Source: Lepus europaeus
Lineage: Eukaryota; Chordata; Mammalia; Lagomorpha; Leporidae
Direction of reading: 5' to 3'
NCBI RefSeq assembly: GCF_033115175.1
Contig: NC_084837.1
Coordinates: 64,937,266-65,001,265 of the forward strand
DNA length: 64,000 nt
Shown: piece after piece, positions 58,413 through 64,000 of the stretch
How the letters are laid out: every line of letters begins with the position of its first letter
How positions within the stretch are numbered: the stretch's first letter is position 1
The notes under the pieces: generated by a model
Told to the model about the DNA's origin: nothing
Databases searched by the model: none
What the model saw: only the letters and a program-made list of their open reading frames with translations
Program-made: the position numbers and the translations under genes

Positions 58413-59340
58413 AGATAGTTTTTTTTTATTTAATGAATGCATTTTTACATAGATACAACTTTAGGAATACAGTGGTTCTTTCCCTCATGCCCCTCACCGC
58501 GCTCTCTTCCCACCTCCTATTCGCTCTCCCATCTCCTTCTTCATTATGGATCATTTTAGCATGACTTTATACAGAGGACCATCTCCATGCTAATCACAGA
58601 CTTCAACAATTTGCCCCCACGCCCACACACAATATATAGAGTACAGTTTGGGGAGAGAATTTGCAGTCAATTCTCATATTGCAATTCAATAGGGACAGAG
58701 GTCCTACCTGGGGAGCAAGTGCACATTGACTACTGTTGTTCCTTTAACAATTAACACTCTTTTTTTATTATGTCAGTGATCACCCGAGGCTCTTGTCGTG
58801 AGCTGCCAGGGCTATGGAGTCTTTTGTGACCACAGACTCCATCGGTATTTGGACACGGCCATAAGCAAAGTGGATGTTCTCCTCTCCCTTCAGAGAAGAG
58901 TGTCTCCTTCTTTGATGACCCTTCCTTTCCTCTCAGGTCTCACAGCGATCCTCCGTGTAGGATATTTTTAGTCACAGAGCCTTGTCTTTCCATGCCTGAG
59001 ATGCTCTTGCAGGACTTTCAGCCCAACCAGGAAGCCTTATGGTTTGATTCTGAGGTAAGAGTGTTATTTACTGTGGAAGTTATTCTAGGAGTCTGCTGTG
59101 TGGACTGCTTTCCATGTTGGTCCTTCCTTCCTTTTTAATTGTATTATTTTTACTGGGTATTTGATGTTATTTATGTCATCCCTTTTAAACTTAGACCGGT
59201 CTATCTGTTGCCTTTAACACTTAAGTTGATCATTATAACACTGAAGATGGTGTTTATACCACCGATTCTTATGGGTTTGGAGCCCCATGATTAGTTCTTA
59301 GGCTGTACCCTTAGAGGTGAGTCTATATGCTTGTATGCAT
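58413..59340 (-). mobile_element. Rabbit-type L1, 3' end, 5'-truncated
   Basis: The block opens with a T-rich run and tttaatgaatgcattttt, continues through pyrimidine-rich ccctcatgcccctcac text, and includes gatttcaac-like and tttgcccccacg words. This is the antisense layout of the lagomorph L1 3' UTR, with the poly(A) side at the left. There is no ORF2 reading frame, so the copy is 5'-truncated. It is less eroded than the mammal-wide L1 pieces in the window. The right boundary is approximate because a second T-run begins at about 59,341. Confidence 0.7.
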
Positions 59341-59903
59341 TTTTTTTTTTTACAGTTTTAGACTACCTCCTCCATCCTAGATTGCTTTTGACTGACGTAG
59401 GAGGGGACATGGTGCCAGAAAAGCCCAAGGGAGTATACTCTTCTCTCCAGGGTCCAGACTGAAGCCTGAGTCACAATGCTATTATCCGTTCTGCTGTTAC
59501 AAGTATGAAGGGCTGCTATGTAAGACTTTTTTTTTGAAAGGAATTGTGGAGACTTAAAAATAAGTAAACTGATGGTGGTGCAGGGAGATCCAGGAAGCAA
59601 TCCCTCCAATAAAACAATCACTGGACTGACAGGAACTGTTTAAAGCAACAATTTTGGAACTCTTGAGTCTAGATGAATACTTGCTGCATCATGGGAGTGC
59701 GTGATAAAGGGGGGTCTGGCAAATTTCATGAATTTCAGCACTTCGTACAGCAGCTACCAGCCTCTGTGCTCAGCCCTCTGCAGGCAGCTATGGAGATAAT
59801 GCCTTGTTTTCCTGGTGTGGCTTATTTATGCCAGCATGGGCAACAGGGATCTTGTCCTCCAAAAACTGGGACTGTAAATTTAGATTTGCTGGTGGTTCAC
59901 TGA
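59341..59903. other. UBR1 intronic DNA, unassigned
   Basis: About 560 bp starting with a T-run. A 76-codon plus-strand open frame at 59,673-59,903 has no recognised family. It may include L1 sequence upstream of the L1M 3' end. Confidence 0.45.
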
Positions 59904-60545
59904 GGGGCTGGCAAGGATGTGAAAAAACAGGAGGCTTCACACAATGCTAGCAGGAATCTGAAACGGCACAGCCACTGTGGTCCCTCAAACTGTGAAACAA
60001 AATTATCCTGTGTCCCAGCAATTCCATGTTAGGCATATATCCAAAAGAAATGAAAACACACTTCCATGCAGAACTGTGCATCAGTGTTAATAGTGCACGA
60101 TTCATAACAGTCCGAAGGGGCAAACAGCCCCGTCATACAGACAGAATATAAAGGCTCATCAAGGGATAAAGGAACAATACTGTGGGATAAACTTACAGTG
60201 GAGTATCATTTAGCCAAGAAAGGAACAAAGTATTGATACACTACAATTTAGATAAACCACAAAATGAAGAAAAGTCAGATGTAAAACGTCATCTACTGTA
60301 GGATGCCTTTTATGTATCCAGAAAAGGCAAATCCAGAGAGAAAGAAAGTAGATTATTAGTTATCAAGGGATAGGAGACAAAGAACATAGGGTACGATTAG
60401 TGGTACAAGGTGCTTGGGATGACAAAAATGTTGTGAAACTAGAGAAAAATGGTTGCCACATAACATTTGTGAATTGACTAAATGTATACTTTATCATGAT
60501 TAACTGTATGCTACGTAGGTTTCACATCAATTTAAAGAGATTGAC
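59904..60545 (+). mobile_element. Ancient L1 3' end (L1M-type)
   Basis: The block carries words from the 3' part of old mammalian L1: tcccagcaattccatg, ccaaaagaaatgaaaacaca, ggcaaatccagagagaaagaaagtagatta, and a closing tttcacatcaatttaaagag. It is heavily diverged and non-coding, and sits in the penultimate large UBR1 intron just left of the 60.7-kb exon. Confidence 0.75.
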
Positions 60546-60723
60546 AATCACTGCTATAGAGAATGTTCAGTTGTTGTCTTAGAAAAAGTTAATTAGTTGT
60601 AGTGTATGCAAATTGCAAGCTCAGAAAAAGATTTAAATATGTATTATGTATACATATGTAGGTGTGCAAACACCCACCCCCACATATACATATACACACA
60701 TACATTCTTTCTTTCTCTTCTTA

Positions 60724-61859
<1,136 letters not shown>

Positions 61860-62198
61860 TTTTTTTTTTTTAAGATTTATTTTATTTATTTGAAAGGCAG
61901 AGTTACAGAGATAGAGAGAAAGAGAGAGAGAGAGAGAGAGAGTGTCTTCCAACCGCTGTTCACTCCCCAGATGGCTGGAACGCTGTAGCTGCATCAATCC
62001 GAAACCAGGAGCCAGGAGCTTCTAGGTCTCCCATGCAGGTGCAGGGGCCCAAGAATTTGGGCCATCTTCTACTGCTTTCCCAGGACATAGCAGAGAGCTG
62101 GATTGGAAGTGGAGCAGCCAGGACTCGAACCAGCACCCATTTGGAATGCCAGCACTGCAGGCGAAGGCTTTTCCTGCTACACCATAGTGCTGGCCCCT
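61860..62198 (-). repeat. C-repeat SINE, type B
   Basis: T-run then aagatttattttatttatttg. GA run at 61,912-61,941; head taccatagtgctggcccc. Confidence 0.94.
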
Positions 62199-62746
62199 AA
62201 GATCTTAATTTTCTTGGTGATGTGAATAATGCTAAGCACAAGAGTGGATCTATTACCACTAAATCAGTGAAGCTGGGTTATAGTAGAAAGCAGTCTATGG
62301 ATTTCTGTAATGTCTAGAAAGGTAATAAAGCAGTGAATGGAAATGAGTTTGAGGGGTGAGAGAAGATGAAAAAATAAAAAGGTACACTGTCTCACAATTT
62401 TTGTTTTATCCACAGAAACATGGTACTAGTATTGGTATTTATAACTGAGGGTCAACTTCCCTGCTTGTTTATTGATGCAGTTAAATTTGAATAAAAATAA
62501 GACATTGCGTAACACAAACCAGGCCTGAGAGAGAATACAAAAAAGATGAACATGCAGTTCTTAGCCTTGTGGAATTTACTGTTTAGTGATACAGAATTTA
62601 CTGTTTAGTGAGCTTAGATTATAATTAACACTGATATTCTAAAAAGCAAAAAGGTTAAGTTTTTAAAGGTAAGTTCAAGTGCCTGATAAAGTAGTAAAAT
62701 TGTTATTATAGACTAAAAGGGTCCCAGGGTTCAAAAAGACCTAGTA
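62199..62746. other. UBR1: UBR1 intronic DNA, unassigned
   Basis: About 550 bp. acagaatttactgtttagtga occurs as an imperfect tandem repeat near 62,570-62,610. I recognise nothing else. Confidence 0.5.
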
Positions 62747-63012
62747 GGGGCCAGCGCTGTGGTATAGCAGGTAAAGCCATCACCTGCAGTGCCACCAAAC
62801 CATATGGGCGCCAGTTCGAGTCCCCGCTGCTCCACTTCCAATCCAGCTCTCTGCTGTGGCCTGAGAAAGCAGTAGAACTGGCTTTGGATCAGCTCAGCTC
62901 TAGCCATTGCAGTCCTTTGGGGAGTGAACCAGCAGATGAAAGACACCCCCCCACCCCGTGTAACTCTGACTTTCAAATATATAAAATAATTAAAAACAAA
63001 AAACAAAAAAAA
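62747..63012 (+). repeat. C-repeat SINE, type B, internally deleted
   Basis: Head ggggccagcgctgtggtatagcagg. agcagtagaactggctttgg skips about 65 bp of the body; tail tttcaaatatataaaat. Confidence 0.9.
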
Positions 63013-63373
63013 CAGAGAAGTTTCTGGGTAGTATCGAGGCATACACATAGGAAGGCAAAGGAGAGAGAGTTCTATTTATATCTATATCCTCAAAGGAAAA
63101 AAGGGGTTTCTAGAAATACTATAAACCACTACCCTCTGATTTTAATATACCAGCAGATCTTTTGTCTTCTAATGGGCAAACACTAGCTTAGTGAAAATTC
63201 TCTTACAAGGAGCCGATGACTTCAAATAATTTAAGAGACAAAAGACAGTCCATTCATTTCATGAATAGCATGAAAAATTTGATTTCAGAGAAAGAGCTAG
63301 CAAGAGAGCTAGGAAGCAATGCACTGAGAAAGAAGAAGGCAGTCTACAAAGCACCACTCAACCAACAACTTTA

Positions 63374-63523
<150 letters not shown>

Positions 63524-63637
63524 TCAGCATAATATCTGTCAACAAGCCATTCTCTCCAGTTCTGTTCCTTTCTTCTGTGTTTTTCCTATATTTCTTTGAT
63601 CTTAAACCTTGCCCCTTTCTTTCTCCTTGTAGTTTTT

Positions 63638-63965
63638 TTGTTTGTTTGTTTGTTTGTTTATTTGACAGGCAGAGTTAGACAGTGAGAGAGAGAGACAGAG
63701 AGAAAGGTTTTCCTTCCATTGGTTCACTCCACAAATGGCTGCCACGGCCAGCACTGCGCCGATCCGAAGCCAGGAGCCAGGTGCTTCCTCCCAGTCTCCC
63801 TGTGGGTGCAGGAGCCCAAGCACTTGGGCCATCCTCCACTGCCCTCCCAGGCCACAGCAGAGAGCTGGACTGGAAGAGGAGCAACGGGGCCTAGAACCTA
63901 GTGCCCATATGGGATGCTGGCGCCACAGGCGGAGGATTAACCAAGTGAGCCACGGCGCTGGCCCC
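63638..63965 (-). repeat. C-repeat SINE, A/B intermediate
   Basis: Perfect 16-bp duplication, tctccttgtagttttt, at 63,622-63,637 and 63,966-63,981. The tail has type A tgacaggcag, but the head has type B 'cccatatgggatgctggcgccac'. Confidence 0.95.
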
Positions 63966-64000
63966 TCTCCTTGTAGTTTTTAAAAAATTATTTATTATTT

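Overview
This is a gene-poor stretch of mammalian nuclear DNA, almost certainly from a lagomorph and most likely the European rabbit. The main evidence is about 80 copies of the lagomorph C repeat (CSINE), a tRNA-related SINE of about 330 bp. The 3' end of a rabbit-type L1 and several retrocopies of cellular mRNAs agree with this. I see no prokaryotic operons, phage or CRISPR arrays.

The C repeats are labelled here by three types. Type A has a head with GGCTCAATAGGCTAATCC and ends in TGCCTGTC plus an A-run; it looks youngest. Type B has the classic head GTGGCGCAGCGGGTTAA and ends in CAAATAAATAAATCTTT. Type C copies are older and diverged, with words such as CAGTTAAG or CAAATGCCCACAAC. On the + strand the A-rich tail is at the right end. 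Several insertions are nested, and many have perfect target-site duplications.

Layout. (1) 1-31 kb: SINE-dense, with no exon that I can recognise, probably the first intron of the gene that starts at the CpG island. It holds a PIM2 processed pseudogene (5.2-7.2 kb), a 5'-truncated RPS21 pseudogene (2.85-3.04 kb), ancient L1 pieces (7.4-9.2 and 16.8-19.4 kb) and MLT1-type LTR remnants. (2) 31.9-33.5 kb: a SINE-free CpG island with a perfect NRF1 palindrome and a ZNF143-type motif. From the known mammalian order UBR1-TTBK2, with both genes on the same strand, I infer that this is the TTBK2 promoter, reading leftward. (3) 33.5-49.8 kb: intergenic SINE clusters, one LTR with a duplicated U3 block (36.9-37.6 kb) and an MLT1 LTR. 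(4) 49.8-64 kb: the 3' end of UBR1 on the minus strand. Its five last coding exons (63.4, 60.7, 54.7, 54.0 and 52.3 kb) join in frame to encode the last 182 residues of the protein, followed by a 3' UTR of about 2.4 kb.

UBR1 is the only gene directly supported by coding sequence. The TTBK2 assignment rests on synteny and promoter character. SINE-free intervals coincide with the promoter and with the UBR1 3' UTR plus terminal exons. I found no convincing undescribed biological system. The most informative items are the gene landmarks, the retrocopies, the LTR and the nested insertion chronology.
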